Both the position numbers and the translations under genes were made by a program. Shown piece after piece: positions 1-7,267 of a stretch of DNA of 23,610 nt. The stretch is from a virus. Numbering within the stretch: the first letter of the stretch is position 1; every line of letters begins with the position of its first letter. Below the pieces are notes generated by a model. It was not told the DNA's origin. It ran no database searches and saw nothing but the letters and a program-made list of their open reading frames with translations. Location of the stretch: IMG/VR virus record IMGVR_UViG_3300023179_000517, positions 1 through 23,610 of that record. One strand, given 5' to 3'.

Positions 1-693
1 ATTTGCATGGCGAAATGAATGACAATGAATAAATTGACCATTGATAACAAAACCACAACGAACATCGCCAACACCCAACCATTCAATATCTGTCCAGAAA
101 ATTTGCGCTTTTGCTAAATCTAAAATTGCTCCAGATGGACCAGTGCCATCTAGTTTATCATAATTCCAGCCTGTCTGGACTGCTGGTGTGTCTACAACTG
201 AGCCAGTTACAATAGACCTTTCAACAAAACTGATTGTATTTCCAGATTGTTCTAAAAAGATTCCGTTGTTTGCACCAAAGTATCCAACACGTTGTCTTAA
301 ATTCTCCTTCGCTTCATTCATCACCATAGTGTTCAAAATCAGTAACGATTTTCCTGGTTGATAAGACATAACTTTTGTCGTTTCACGAATAATTTCATTA
401 TTTGCCGCACCATTCGTCAAAGTTAAACTAATTAGACCTTCATTTGATGAAAATGCATAAGTTGTATTTGCAGTATTTGCAGTCGCCCAAAGACCATTGT
501 CTTTATAGCGATGTGACGAATCAAAAAGCGTTAATGGTGTTGATACTCTCAATCTACCAAATGCATCGGTTGCAACGCCTGTCGGATTTGCTGCGCTAAT
601 CCGATTGCCGTATTGATCGGCAAGCATGATAACATCAAAAAGTGTTTTTGATTGGTCTAAGTATTGTTGAGTATTTTTATTAAATTGTGCCAT
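1..693 (-). CDS. Probable virion structural protein, N-terminal 231 residues (3' end outside window)
   Basis: This open frame begins with ATG at 693 and runs without a stop to base 1, so only the first 231 codons are visible. It abuts the upstream gene as TAAATG, with an AAAGGA ribosome site about 10 bases before the start. The protein opens MAQFNKNTQQYLDQSKTLF. Later it has the phrases DAFGRLRVS, RVGYFGANNGIFLEQ and DIEWLGVGDVRCGFVING, which from memory resemble conserved structural proteins (baseplate or fibre associated) in phages of marine bacteria. The residues are Gly/Asn/Thr-rich and beta-prone, with no enzymatic motif. It lies downstream of a late-type promoter at 1948-1955, which fits a virion component. 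The family recollection was not checked, and the exact virion location is unknown. Confidence 0.7.
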   Translation of the reverse strand, partial: MAQFNKNTQQYLDQSKTLFDVIMLADQYGNRISAANPTGVATDAFGRLRVSTPLTLFDSSHRYKDNGLWATANTANTTYAFSSNEGLISLTLTNGAANNEIIRETTKVMSYQPGKSLLILNTMVMNEAKENLRQRVGYFGANNGIFLEQSGNTISFVERSIVTGSVVDTPAVQTGWNYDKLDGTGPSGAILDLAKAQIFWTDIEWLGVGDVRCGFVINGQFIHCHSFRHAN

Positions 694-1923
694 TTATCGT
701 TGCCATCCTTTGATTACGTCAGGCGAAAAATTCGCATAACTGAATTGCAGTCTGTCTACCAGTTTAACTGCGTTTCCTTTTAGTTTATCGATAGCAACAT
801 AGCCTTCGACGCCCGTGACTTCATATCCATTCTTTGTCATTAAGAATGTGTTTAATGTTTTCACTTCGTCTAGTTTCTTAATCAGAATCAACTTTGCCTC
901 AGCAAGTAAATTCATCATCGTAAAGATGTTTTCGAGTGCTGTTTTGTTTTTTGCAGAGAAAAATCTCAAAATGCGATTACGTTTAAGGGTGACGGACAAT
1001 TTACCCTTTTCGCTCTTCTTATTTTCTTCTTCTTTTGCATATACGTCTTGTATGTAATCGATCAACTCTTGAACATGCTTTCTTACGTTTGTAATTTGTA
1101 GTCTTGCTCTTATCTTAGTATTGTTAAATGTCTTAATACGCATCAAGAGTTCTTCATCGTCTTTAATTGCATTTAGTATCGTAGCGTCTAACTTCTGAAA
1201 TATTTTACCTGCTTCGGATAGAATTGCCGTCACTTTATCAGTTTCTTCTTTTGTCATTGTTGCTTTACCAGATACATCATGGTAATTTACATCTGTCATC
1301 CACACATTCTTATCTTTCTTCAGCATAGACAAAATATCTTTACCAAAAACCGCCTTCATCGATTCAAAAGTATCGCCTTCGTAAAACGTATGCCACACAA
1401 TGCCAATTTTAGCGGATTTGATACTTCTAGCAAGTTCACTATTTGAGGGAACTGCGTATACGATTGTGTTTGGATGAAAAGTCACAAACTCTTCGCCTTC
1501 GATTGTGACAGTCTTTAAATCTGATTGGGTGAAGAGTAAATCACCTTGAATAACACCTTTGATTCCCAACTTTGGCAGCCACATTAAACATGCCTTGAGT
1601 TTATCTGCTAAATCGTCCGAAGTGTCATCATCAATTTCTGCAAATGTTTTGTATATTTTTGGATTCTTGTTGAACACACCTTTCTTTGCGACGAAAAATT
1701 TTCCGTCACCAGGGTCTTGTCCAGCAAAAACAGCCGGCGCACCATCCCACTTTGTGGTTACATTAACCTTTTGTGTGGAGTGCCCGGCTAGCATGTCACG
1801 AACAGCACGAAGAGCATTGATGCTATCTCTTGCTCCGTTCACGCCTTTATTGAGGACATCATCCTCGGCGTGTTCCATATGTACGTTTTTTTCTTCTACT
1901 AAAAAATCCTTGAATTTTAACAT
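694..1923 (-). CDS. Conserved phage protein with KxDG nucleotidyltransferase/ligase-like motif
   Basis: This protein of 409 residues belongs to a type seen as a hypothetical in marine T4-like phages (I recall DUF6267, unverified). Start choice: ATG at 1923 (MLKFKDFLVEE) is preceded by GGAAA, whereas the upstream ATG at 1938 falls about at the transcription start expected from the late promoter at 1948-1955 and would lack a leader. Residues 58-61 read KWDG. They are followed by AKKG near 79-82 and VIQGDLLF at 124-131. This order recalls motifs I (KxDG), Ia and III of the covalent nucleotidyltransferase (DNA/RNA ligase) superfamily. The C-terminal half is Lys-rich and helical. The next gene is a probable virion protein and both are probably expressed late. 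The gene is real with high confidence; an adenylylating activity is only an inference from motifs. Confidence 0.8.
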   Translation of the reverse strand: MLKFKDFLVEEKNVHMEHAEDDVLNKGVNGARDSINALRAVRDMLAGHSTQKVNVTTKWDGAPAVFAGQDPGDGKFFVAKKGVFNKNPKIYKTFAEIDDDTSDDLADKLKACLMWLPKLGIKGVIQGDLLFTQSDLKTVTIEGEEFVTFHPNTIVYAVPSNSELARSIKSAKIGIVWHTFYEGDTFESMKAVFGKDILSMLKKDKNVWMTDVNYHDVSGKATMTKEETDKVTAILSEAGKIFQKLDATILNAIKDDEELLMRIKTFNNTKIRARLQITNVRKHVQELIDYIQDVYAKEEENKKSEKGKLSVTLKRNRILRFFSAKNKTALENIFTMMNLLAEAKLILIKKLDEVKTLNTFLMTKNGYEVTGVEGYVAIDKLKGNAVKLVDRLQFSYANFSPDVIKGWQR

Positions 1924-1947
1924 TAAATTTCCATCCATTAGATGGAA

Positions 1948-1955
1948 TATTTATA
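1948..1955 (-). promoter_or_regulatory. T4-type late promoter TATAAATA
   Basis: The minus strand reads TATAAATA, the exact T4 late promoter -10 element recognised by the gp55 sigma factor with gp33/gp45. It sits in the 35-base gap between the genes ending at 1959 and starting at 1923. Transcription would begin about 10-13 bases downstream, leaving a short leader before ATG 1923. The other promoters identified in the window are sigma-70-like, and the gene after next is a probable virion protein, so this site plausibly marks the early-to-late gene boundary. It would couple late transcription to the sliding clamp encoded at 15036-15707. Confidence 0.6.
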
Positions 1956-1958
1956 ATA

Positions 1959-2288
1959 TCATCTCCTCATAGACGCCTGATCTTTGGCTTCTTCTTCGGA
2001 AAAAATAGGCACAACATTTGACTTATGCAAAGTACCAATACCAATTACTTTGTCACCGGTATAGATTTTTGCATTTAGTTTAGCGGTTGAACCCTCAAAT
2101 GTGTTTAATGAAGGATAATGTTTAGTTTTTCTTATCTGAGGCTTAAGTTCTTGCCAAGCCTTTATGTCTTTGGGTATTTTGACATTTATTCTATGTTTTT
2201 CTACAATTGCTTCCCATTCGGCCTGCAATTGCCTTTGTTTTGCATTAGGCTTTTTCTTTTTTGATCGGCAATAAGTATGGATAATCAT
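1959..2288 (-). CDS. Conserved hypothetical phage protein, 109 aa
   Basis: The function is unknown. The N-terminus is strongly basic (SKKKKPNAKQRQLQAEWE). The middle carries KTKHYPSLNT, and the C-terminal third reads AKIYTGDKVIGIGTLHKSN, then PIFSEEEAKDQASMRR. This arrangement matches small hypothetical proteins I recall from other phages of aquatic bacteria (basic head, HYPSL, then a compact beta segment and an acidic-basic tail). The only in-frame ATG near the start is at 2288. It overlaps the upstream gene by 44 bases and lacks a clear Shine-Dalgarno sequence, so translational coupling is likely. No membrane segment, signal peptide or metal motif is visible. It is probably transcribed from the promoter at 2528-2556. 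Confidence 0.7.
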   Translation of the reverse strand: MIIHTYCRSKKKKPNAKQRQLQAEWEAIVEKHRINVKIPKDIKAWQELKPQIRKTKHYPSLNTFEGSTAKLNAKIYTGDKVIGIGTLHKSNVVPIFSEEEAKDQASMRR

Positions 2289-2442
2289 TATGTATCACAT
2301 TAAGTAGTATAGTTTCTAAAATATCAGTATTTTTATAATCAAAAAAGTTGCTGTAATAGTCTATTTCAATTTCATTTAAACTTGAACCTTTTTCAACATG
2401 CTCTTTAATCCATTTTTTTATGTACTGAGTGGATGGTATCAT
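2245..2442 (-). CDS. Small hypothetical protein, 65 aa (possibly N-terminally longer)
   Basis: The function is not recognised. The translation beginning MIPSTQYIKKWIKEHVEKG is Tyr/Ile/Lys-rich, soluble and largely helical. ATG 2442 overlaps the TGA of a 17-codon ORF (2439-2492) as ATGA and has no good Shine-Dalgarno of its own. The same frame stays open upstream and reads FYEVTKNSINYYYNIGAY directly before this Met. That stretch resembles the rest of the protein, yet it has no in-frame ATG, GTG or TTG. Either the gene is translationally coupled to the leader ORF, or the native protein is longer and reached by frameshifting, or a base change removed the original start. It is the first full gene after the consensus promoter at 2528-2556. 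Confidence 0.6.
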   Translation of the reverse strand: MIPSTQYIKKWIKEHVEKGSSLNEIEIDYYSNFFDYKNTDILETILLNVIHNDYPYLLPIKKEKA

Positions 2443-2492
2443 ATAAGCGCCAATATTGTAATAATAGTTGATTGAATTTTTTGTGACTTCAT
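2439..2492 (-). CDS. 17-codon leader ORF with strong ribosome site
   Basis: ATG 2492 lies six bases after AAAGGAG, a strong Shine-Dalgarno sequence. The frame encodes MKSQKIQSTIITILALI and stops with TGA that overlaps the next ATG as ATGA. It occupies the leader of the transcript expected from the promoter at 2528-2556. It may be a coupling leader peptide that delivers ribosomes to the 65-residue gene. Alternatively it is the displaced N-terminus of that gene: a six-A run lies at its sixth codon region, and a -1 shift there would join it to the downstream frame. No standard slippery heptamer is present in phase. Confidence 0.4.
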   Translation of the reverse strand: MKSQKIQSTIITILALI

Positions 2493-2527
2493 AAAAAACT
2501 CCTTTAGCACATTACCGCTATTTTATT

Positions 2528-2556
2528 ATTATATGTTATTGTCGGATATTTGTCAA
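2528..2556 (-). promoter_or_regulatory. Consensus sigma-70 promoter (TTGACA-17-TATAAT)
   Basis: The minus strand has TTGACA at 2556-2551 and TATAAT at 2533-2528 with a 17-base spacer, a perfect match to the bacterial housekeeping consensus. Transcription should begin near 2521 and run into the genes at 2492, 2442 and 2288. An 18-bp inverted repeat (2560-2577) ends three bases upstream of the -35 element. The promoter lies just after the helicase stop codon at 2578, so it re-initiates transcription downstream of the replication block. Confidence 0.85.
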
Positions 2557-2559
2557 TAG

Positions 2560-2577
2560 TGTTGTAAAAAAACAACA
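2560..2577. repeat. Operator-like inverted repeat TGTTGT-N6-ACAACA (copy 1)
   Basis: The half-sites TGTTGT (2560-2565) and ACAACA (2572-2577) are separated by six A residues. The repeat sits between the helicase stop codon and the -35 box of the promoter at 2528-2556. The same half-sites and spacing recur at 21358-21375, also just upstream of a sigma-70 promoter. This could be a dimeric regulator site, an A-tract UP element, or a hairpin in the helicase transcript. It lacks a following U-run, so a terminator is less likely. Confidence 0.5.
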
Positions 2578-3981
2578 TCAAACTTTGAAATCATTAAAAT
2601 TTCTCGTTTGCCTCTCTCTTTTTCCAAAGGAAGTTTTGTCGAAAGCGGGCTCATCATCTTGTCCGCCATCTAAAATATCAGTTTGTGCTGATTGCTCTAC
2701 ATCATAGAGCCTCATTTTTGCTCTATCGACACCAATAACAAATCTTTTATTTGTTGTTGGATCATTATATCTATTTTTTAACTGTTTGACCATAATTTGA
2801 TTTAAATCTTCCAATTCTTCGCTCGAAATCAGTGCAAACATTAAATCGGCAGTTGCAGGAAGACCAAACGATTCTGAGGTATCTGTGAGTTCAACATCGG
2901 TGTTTTGATAGCCGCCTCTTGTTGTTTGTGTTGCAGACACAACAGGAATGTTGTATTCAACGGAAAGGCCTCTCAATTCTTCTGCTATGGCTTTAATAAA
3001 GGTATAAGAATTAATTGAAGCGCCCATTTTCATTCTAGATGATGAGCAAATATTCAAGTAATCAATGTAAATAATGTCAGGCATAAATTGCCTTTTTAAT
3101 TTTAATTCGTTTAAAAGATGTTTAAAATGTGTCGCATTCGCGGATGCAGTTGGATATTCTTTGATAATTAATTTGCCCGTTGTCTTTTCTCGAATACGAT
3201 CTACTTTTTTCAAATATGTTTCCTTAGATAATCCAATAAGGCGATCTACTTCGACATTCATCAAATTGGCATCGATTCGTTCTGCAATACGTTCTTCGGC
3301 CATTTCGAGTGTTATGTATAAAACGTTCTTACCAATTGATAGATTTGCTGCTGCACAATGACACATAAATAAAGATTTGCCAACACCAGTGCCAGCAAGA
3401 ACAATGTTCAAAGATTTAGGAGGTAAACCACCCTTTGTGATGCGATTCATATAATCTAAGTCAAAAGGTATTCTCTTTTCAATCTTGTGATAGAAATCAT
3501 ATCGATTCTCAGCATCATCAATAAAATCGTGCCCAACATGATGATCAAATGATACAGAAAGTGCGTCTGCAAGAATTGCAGGAATTGCACCTTTGTCGAG
3601 TTTCTCTTTTGTGTTTTTGCCATCTAAAATTTGAATTGACTGCATGATTCCATTGTAGATTGCTTTGTCTTGACAAAATTTTTCTGTTTCATCAACCAAC
3701 CAATTACTATCACCAATGTCTACGCTATCGCAAATTTCTTCAATGAGTTGAAGAGTTTTTTTGTGCTGATCGTCAGTCAGATTAACCTTTTCATCAACTT
3801 GAATTTTCAATGCTTCTTTAGTAGGCATTGAATTGTACTTCAAAACGTAGCCATGAATTTGATCAAATAAAAGTTTTTCGGAAGATTCGGAAAAATATTC
3901 TCCTTTTATGAAAGGTAAAACTTTTCTTGTGTAACTATCATCCAATATCAGATGTTTGAGTATTTTTTTCTCTAAGTTCAT
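2578..3981 (-). CDS. 41: Replicative DNA helicase, DnaB family (T4 gp41-like)
   Basis: This is a hexameric 5'-3' helicase that unwinds the lagging-strand template at the phage fork and works with primase. The 467 residues match the family length. The N-terminal helical collar is about residues 1-140. The RecA-like C-terminal domain has Walker A GTGVGKS at 197-203, the ITLEMAEE helix at 223-230, Walker B IIYIDYLN at 303-310 and the SATQ sensor near 349-352. The C-terminal tail is polar and Arg/Lys-rich. ATG 3981 follows a GA-rich site (AGAGAAAAGA) and the gene overlaps its upstream neighbour by 44 bases. It follows uvsX by two genes, close to the T4 order uvsX-40-41. No primase (gp61) gene is in this window. 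Confidence 0.95.
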   Translation of the reverse strand: MNLEKKILKHLILDDSYTRKVLPFIKGEYFSESSEKLLFDQIHGYVLKYNSMPTKEALKIQVDEKVNLTDDQHKKTLQLIEEICDSVDIGDSNWLVDETEKFCQDKAIYNGIMQSIQILDGKNTKEKLDKGAIPAILADALSVSFDHHVGHDFIDDAENRYDFYHKIEKRIPFDLDYMNRITKGGLPPKSLNIVLAGTGVGKSLFMCHCAAANLSIGKNVLYITLEMAEERIAERIDANLMNVEVDRLIGLSKETYLKKVDRIREKTTGKLIIKEYPTASANATHFKHLLNELKLKRQFMPDIIYIDYLNICSSSRMKMGASINSYTFIKAIAEELRGLSVEYNIPVVSATQTTRGGYQNTDVELTDTSESFGLPATADLMFALISSEELEDLNQIMVKQLKNRYNDPTTNKRFVIGVDRAKMRLYDVEQSAQTDILDGGQDDEPAFDKTSFGKRERQTRNFNDFKV

Positions 3982-4279
3982 CGTTATATCTTTTCTCTGC
4001 TTCAGTTAATGAGTGGTGCAATAAATCATTCATGATTTCACCTAAAACTTTTTCAAACTCTTGATTTTTCTTTAGGTGTTTGTGTTCACTAATTATCTCA
4101 TAATTGAAGCTGATTGTAAATGTCTTGTCTTCATTTTCTTCTTCTGGAACACGAATTTCTCCAAAATGAAATTCAACATCTTTGTATTCGCCTTCGACAA
4201 TTTTGATTGTTGCAACAACATCTAAATCTCGGTAACGAATATCCGTTTCGGTAATAATATAAGATTCATTAATTTTCAT
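3938..4279 (-). CDS. Hypothetical protein between uvsX block and helicase, 113 aa
   Basis: Function is not recognised. The first 65 residues are beta-prone and acidic (VVATIKIVEGEYKDVEFHFG, then RVPEEENEDKTFTISFNYEI). The last 45 form a charged helix (FEKVLGEIMNDLLHHSLTEA). There is no signal peptide or membrane segment. Its 3' end overlaps the helicase gene by 44 bases, so the two are probably translationally coupled. It occupies the position of gene 40 in T4, but I see no resemblance to the T4 protein. It may be a small helicase or recombination accessory, by location only. Confidence 0.75.
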   Translation of the reverse strand: MKINESYIITETDIRYRDLDVVATIKIVEGEYKDVEFHFGEIRVPEEENEDKTFTISFNYEIISEHKHLKKNQEFEKVLGEIMNDLLHHSLTEAEKRYNDELREKNTQTSDIG

Positions 4280-4291
4280 TTATTTCTCTTT

Positions 4292-4978
4292 TTAAATTTC
4301 ATCAAATGAAATATAGGAATATGATTTGGCACGATCAGAATTTAAATGATCCGAAAGAACTATATCAAAAGCAATTGTAATTCTTTCTTTATTTTCCAAA
4401 TGTTTGGTTGTAAAATGAGGAACAAAAGAAGGAAATATTGTTATTTTTGACATTTCGTTTTTGCTTTTAAACGATTCGTTTAAATCGTAAGGGAATTCAG
4501 GATTTGCGTAACACGTTGAAGTGTTTTGTGTTGTTACACAAACATGACCACTTAAGTAACCAGTAGAATTTCTAGAGTGAAGATGCGGTTTAATTTCTTC
4601 ACCTTTTCTTAGGATATTCATCCAACATTGAATACTCGTCGATTTTCTAGGTATATTTAATAATTCCAAATATAGTATATAATTTTTTAAAATTTCTTCT
4701 TTCAGTTGTTCAATTTCTTTAGTTTTCCAATTTAGAACATTATAGTATCTGTATTTTGAAGTTGTGCTGTCATAACCAAGCCCTGTGCCACCATCAGTAA
4801 GATTTTTTTCTTCAACTTGAATATTTTTTATTTCAGGCTCTTTATTTAAAAGAGTTTGTCCTAATGTATCAAAATTCAAAGCATTAATATAGTTTTCTAA
4901 AATAAAATAATTCCATGTTTGAGCAAAAGGTGTTCTTGATTCTTCACTTTTAAAATTAATCACCATCGGTTTCTTCAT
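4292..4978 (-). CDS. Putative 2OG-Fe(II) oxygenase-like protein (copy 1)
   Basis: This 228-residue protein has the layout of phage 2-oxoglutarate/Fe(II)-dependent dioxygenases. Candidate metal ligands are H132-x-H134 in KPHLHS, followed by the beta segment YLSGHVCV at 141-148 and a distal His (H188) in [11 protein letters not shown]199 in ERITIAFDI could be the 2OG carboxylate ligand. The order HxH...SG...H...R is shared with the protein at 11515-12132. The substrate is unknown; the family hydroxylates proteins, nucleotides or small molecules. The gene overlaps the end of uvsX by 23 bases. A structural, non-catalytic cupin cannot be excluded from sequence alone. Confidence 0.7.
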   Translation of the reverse strand: MKKPMVINFKSEESRTPFAQTWNYFILENYINALNFDTLGQTLLNKEPEIKNIQVEEKNLTDGGTGLGYDSTTSKYRYYNVLNWKTKEIEQLKEEILKNYILYLELLNIPRKSTSIQCWMNILRKGEEIKPHLHSRNSTGYLSGHVCVTTQNTSTCYANPEFPYDLNESFKSKNEMSKITIFPSFVPHFTTKHLENKERITIAFDIVLSDHLNSDRAKSYSYISFDEI

Positions 4979-6014
4979 TCAAATCTCCATTGATTGATTC
5001 TTGTCCATACAAAAACTCTTTCTTACATGCATCATCAATTTGATCTAGCACTTCTTTAGTAAAGTATTTTTCGGGCTCTTCGTTGATGTTCTTACCAAAA
5101 ATTTTAGTGCCATCAGGAAGCTCATATCGAGTGGACACTTTTTTGATAATGTTATACTTCTCTGCAATGTCGAGCAATCCGTAATAACGGTCTAGGCCTT
5201 TGCTGTATGTGATTTTTACCTCGACAACTGAGTTTTCTTTCGTTAAACGTGATTTGACGAGTTTTGCTTTTACAATATTACCAACAACTTCAGTACCATC
5301 TTTATCTTTCTTCTTTGAAAGAAATACGATTGTAGATGCGGTATACTTAAGACCAGAACCACCAGACATTTCTTTTGTTGGAATGTATGCGCCAACCACA
5401 TCGTACACATGGTTAGTCACAAGCAATGGCACACCAATCTTTGCAAGTTTCAGATTGAGTACACGAAATGTTGCTTTGAGAATAGAAGCCTTTGTCATGT
5501 CTTTGGTTTCTTTACCCTCTGCGGTATCTTCCATTTCTTTAGTAGAAGATAACTGCCCAAGAGAATCTAGAACCATCATCATTGGCTTACGTTTCGCTTC
5601 AGATTGTGCGGAATATTTTTCTATAATCTGTAGCGCAGTATGACGAAACTTTTGAATAGTATCTGGTTCAGAAATGATAACACGTTTCGTATCAACTCCA
5701 CGTGCCTCCATCATTTGTTTTGTAACCGCAGCTTCAGTGTCAAAGTAAATTACACCACCATCAGGATTAACATCTAAAAATTGCTTGATGACGCCGAGCA
5801 TGAAAAATGTTTTGCCAGTTGCTGATTCACCAGCGAAGGCCGTGACTTTGTTGTTGGGCACTCCGCCGTATACACTTCCACTAAGCAGAGCGTTGAGAGC
5901 GTATGAGCCAGTATCAATGCAACCGCTAAATTCAGCACTAGCGTTCCCATCAGCAAGAATTTTAGTATCCTCATCTTTTAGTTGCTCCACTAAATCATTA
6001 AAAAAGTTTGACAT
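4956..6014 (-). CDS. uvsX: UvsX, RecA-like recombinase
   Basis: UvsX forms filaments on single-stranded DNA, catalyses strand exchange and initiates recombination-dependent replication. It has 352 residues, a little shorter than T4 UvsX. Visible motifs are Walker A GESATGKT at 62-69, the catalytic Glu region YFDTEAA near 90-96, Walker [11 protein letters not shown] at 146-155 and the RecA-type loop [11 protein letters not shown] followed by SGGSGLKY. The C-terminus is strongly acidic ([11 protein letters not shown]), as in RecA and UvsX. It lies between a membrane protein gene and a 2OG oxygenase gene, upstream of the helicase. The product assignment is secure. Confidence 0.95.
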   Translation of the reverse strand: MSNFFNDLVEQLKDEDTKILADGNASAEFSGCIDTGSYALNALLSGSVYGGVPNNKVTAFAGESATGKTFFMLGVIKQFLDVNPDGGVIYFDTEAAVTKQMMEARGVDTKRVIISEPDTIQKFRHTALQIIEKYSAQSEAKRKPMMMVLDSLGQLSSTKEMEDTAEGKETKDMTKASILKATFRVLNLKLAKIGVPLLVTNHVYDVVGAYIPTKEMSGGSGLKYTASTIVFLSKKKDKDGTEVVGNIVKAKLVKSRLTKENSVVEVKITYSKGLDRYYGLLDIAEKYNIIKKVSTRYELPDGTKIFGKNINEEPEKYFTKEVLDQIDDACKKEFLYGQESINGDLNEETDGD

Positions 6015-6030
6015 AATAACCTTTCATAAA

Positions 6031-6864
6031 TTATGATGTAATATTATCTAGTTCATTCTTTGTCATAGGCACAGGTTCAAATCCAGCCGCATCTATAACA
6101 TGCGGCTGTTTTTTAACGTATTGATTCAAGGAATAATTTGCTGCTATTACAAGTAAAACTGCCAATGGATCAAATACTAAAACTAACAGTATTATAACAA
6201 ATTTCACAGCAGAACTCAAATGATCCTCAGCATCTTCTCCATATATGATTTCTGCTATGTATTTTAGAGGACCAACTTCTGCTTCAACTTTGCGAACTTC
6301 GCCACGTATTGGTGCTGCTTCCTCATTAAGTTGATTGATTTTTTTCTGTTCCATTTCAATCTCGGAAATAAGTGATGCACGTTCTTTGCTTTGACTTTTC
6401 CGAAGATTAACCGCTTTGTCTGCCCCCTTTTCATCTTTACTTCGAATCATAACCTGTTCTACTGCATCATCAAGTTGTTTAAGTGCTTTTCGATTAATAT
6501 CAATATTTTCTTTTGAGATTTTAATTTTTTCATCAATTAGCGATATTTTTGATATCACATCTGATGAGATTGCTCCTTGATCAATATGTGCTTTTGACAA
6601 GTATCCAAAAATACCCAAAGATGTAATTATCATTAAGATAATTGTAGCACACATAAAATAATATTTCAACAGTTTAGGCGATTCGTTCCAATTTTTGTAT
6701 AGCCAAGATACCACTATAAGTTTTGCTGCCTCTAATGATCCACCCATAATTGCAATGGGTATTGGAGATGCTGCAAATATTGCTATAAGTCCAACTACAG
6801 AATAATATGCAGCAATAGAGGACAATAAAATTGCACACGCAAGAGTAATTAAAGAAAACCACAT
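6031..6864 (-). CDS. Integral membrane protein with central coiled coil, 277 aa
   Basis: Hydrophobic segments lie at about residues 3-31, 33-54, 68-90 and 218-243. Between the third and fourth is a long charged helical stretch (about 100-200) with heptad-like Lys/Glu/Leu spacing, predicted to form a coiled coil. The last segment contains VFDPLAVLLVIAAN. The short C-terminal tail is soluble. This organisation, with a helical domain between membrane spans, resembles hypothetical membrane proteins I recall from marine phages and is loosely like DUF4407. A role in the inner membrane is certain from sequence, but its task is unknown (membrane anchoring of replication or superinfection exclusion are possibilities only). 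Its ATG follows the upstream stop by one base. Confidence 0.75.
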   Translation of the reverse strand: MWFSLITLACAILLSSIAAYYSVVGLIAIFAASPIPIAIMGGSLEAAKLIVVSWLYKNWNESPKLLKYYFMCATIILMIITSLGIFGYLSKAHIDQGAISSDVISKISLIDEKIKISKENIDINRKALKQLDDAVEQVMIRSKDEKGADKAVNLRKSQSKERASLISEIEMEQKKINQLNEEAAPIRGEVRKVEAEVGPLKYIAEIIYGEDAEDHLSSAVKFVIILLVLVFDPLAVLLVIAANYSLNQYVKKQPHVIDAAGFEPVPMTKNELDNITS

Positions 6865-6865
6865 A

Positions 6866-7267
6866 TTAGCGTGTCAACGAAAGAACTTTATCAATTTGTT
6901 CTTGTATTTTTTCTTTTCTGTTTGGCCAGTAAATATATTCCTTCTCTGGATTTTTCATAAGATTTACAAGCAATGGCATAATCAATTGTTCTAATTCTTT
7001 CAATTTTGATTTCGTTTCAATTTGAAGTTTTTGTCTTTCTGCGTCAAGCCCTAATTTTCCTTCATTGTATAATGTTAAGACTTGATCTATTTTATTTTCA
7101 ACTCTAGCAAGTGCTTCATTTGACATAGAAACACTTTCCCGAATAACCTCAGTTTCTAAAGTGTTTTCATCAACAACAACTTTTAATTCACCTTCATCTA
7201 CCGCACTGAAACCAAAATCTTCTTGTTGTCTTAAATATTCTGATGGAATGTTTGATGTTAAAGTCAT
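6866..7267 (-). CDS. Conserved helical phage protein next to DNA polymerase, 133 aa
   Basis: ATG 7267 is chosen because it overlaps the polymerase TGA as ATGA, the usual coupled arrangement here. A longer frame from 7309 would run inside the polymerase gene. The N-terminal 40 residues are mixed (MTLTSNIPSEYLRQQEDFGF). The rest is helical and coiled-coil-prone, ending in LMKNPEKEYIYWPNR plus a Lys-rich helix. I recall this C-terminal phrase (NPEKEYIYWPNR) from small hypothetical proteins of T4-like marine phages. No enzymatic motif is seen. Position suggests co-expression with the polymerase and the membrane protein downstream; function unknown. Confidence 0.75.
   Translation of the reverse strand: MTLTSNIPSEYLRQQEDFGFSAVDEGELKVVVDENTLETEVIRESVSMSNEALARVENKIDQVLTLYNEGKLGLDAERQKLQIETKSKLKELEQLIMPLLVNLMKNPEKEYIYWPNRKEKIQEQIDKVLSLTR

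Noticed and set aside
2470-2486. Programmed -1 frameshift heptamer in the leader ORF
   Set aside because: The A-run does not form an X XXY YYZ heptamer in the phase of the leader frame; slippage remains possible but no standard signal is present.
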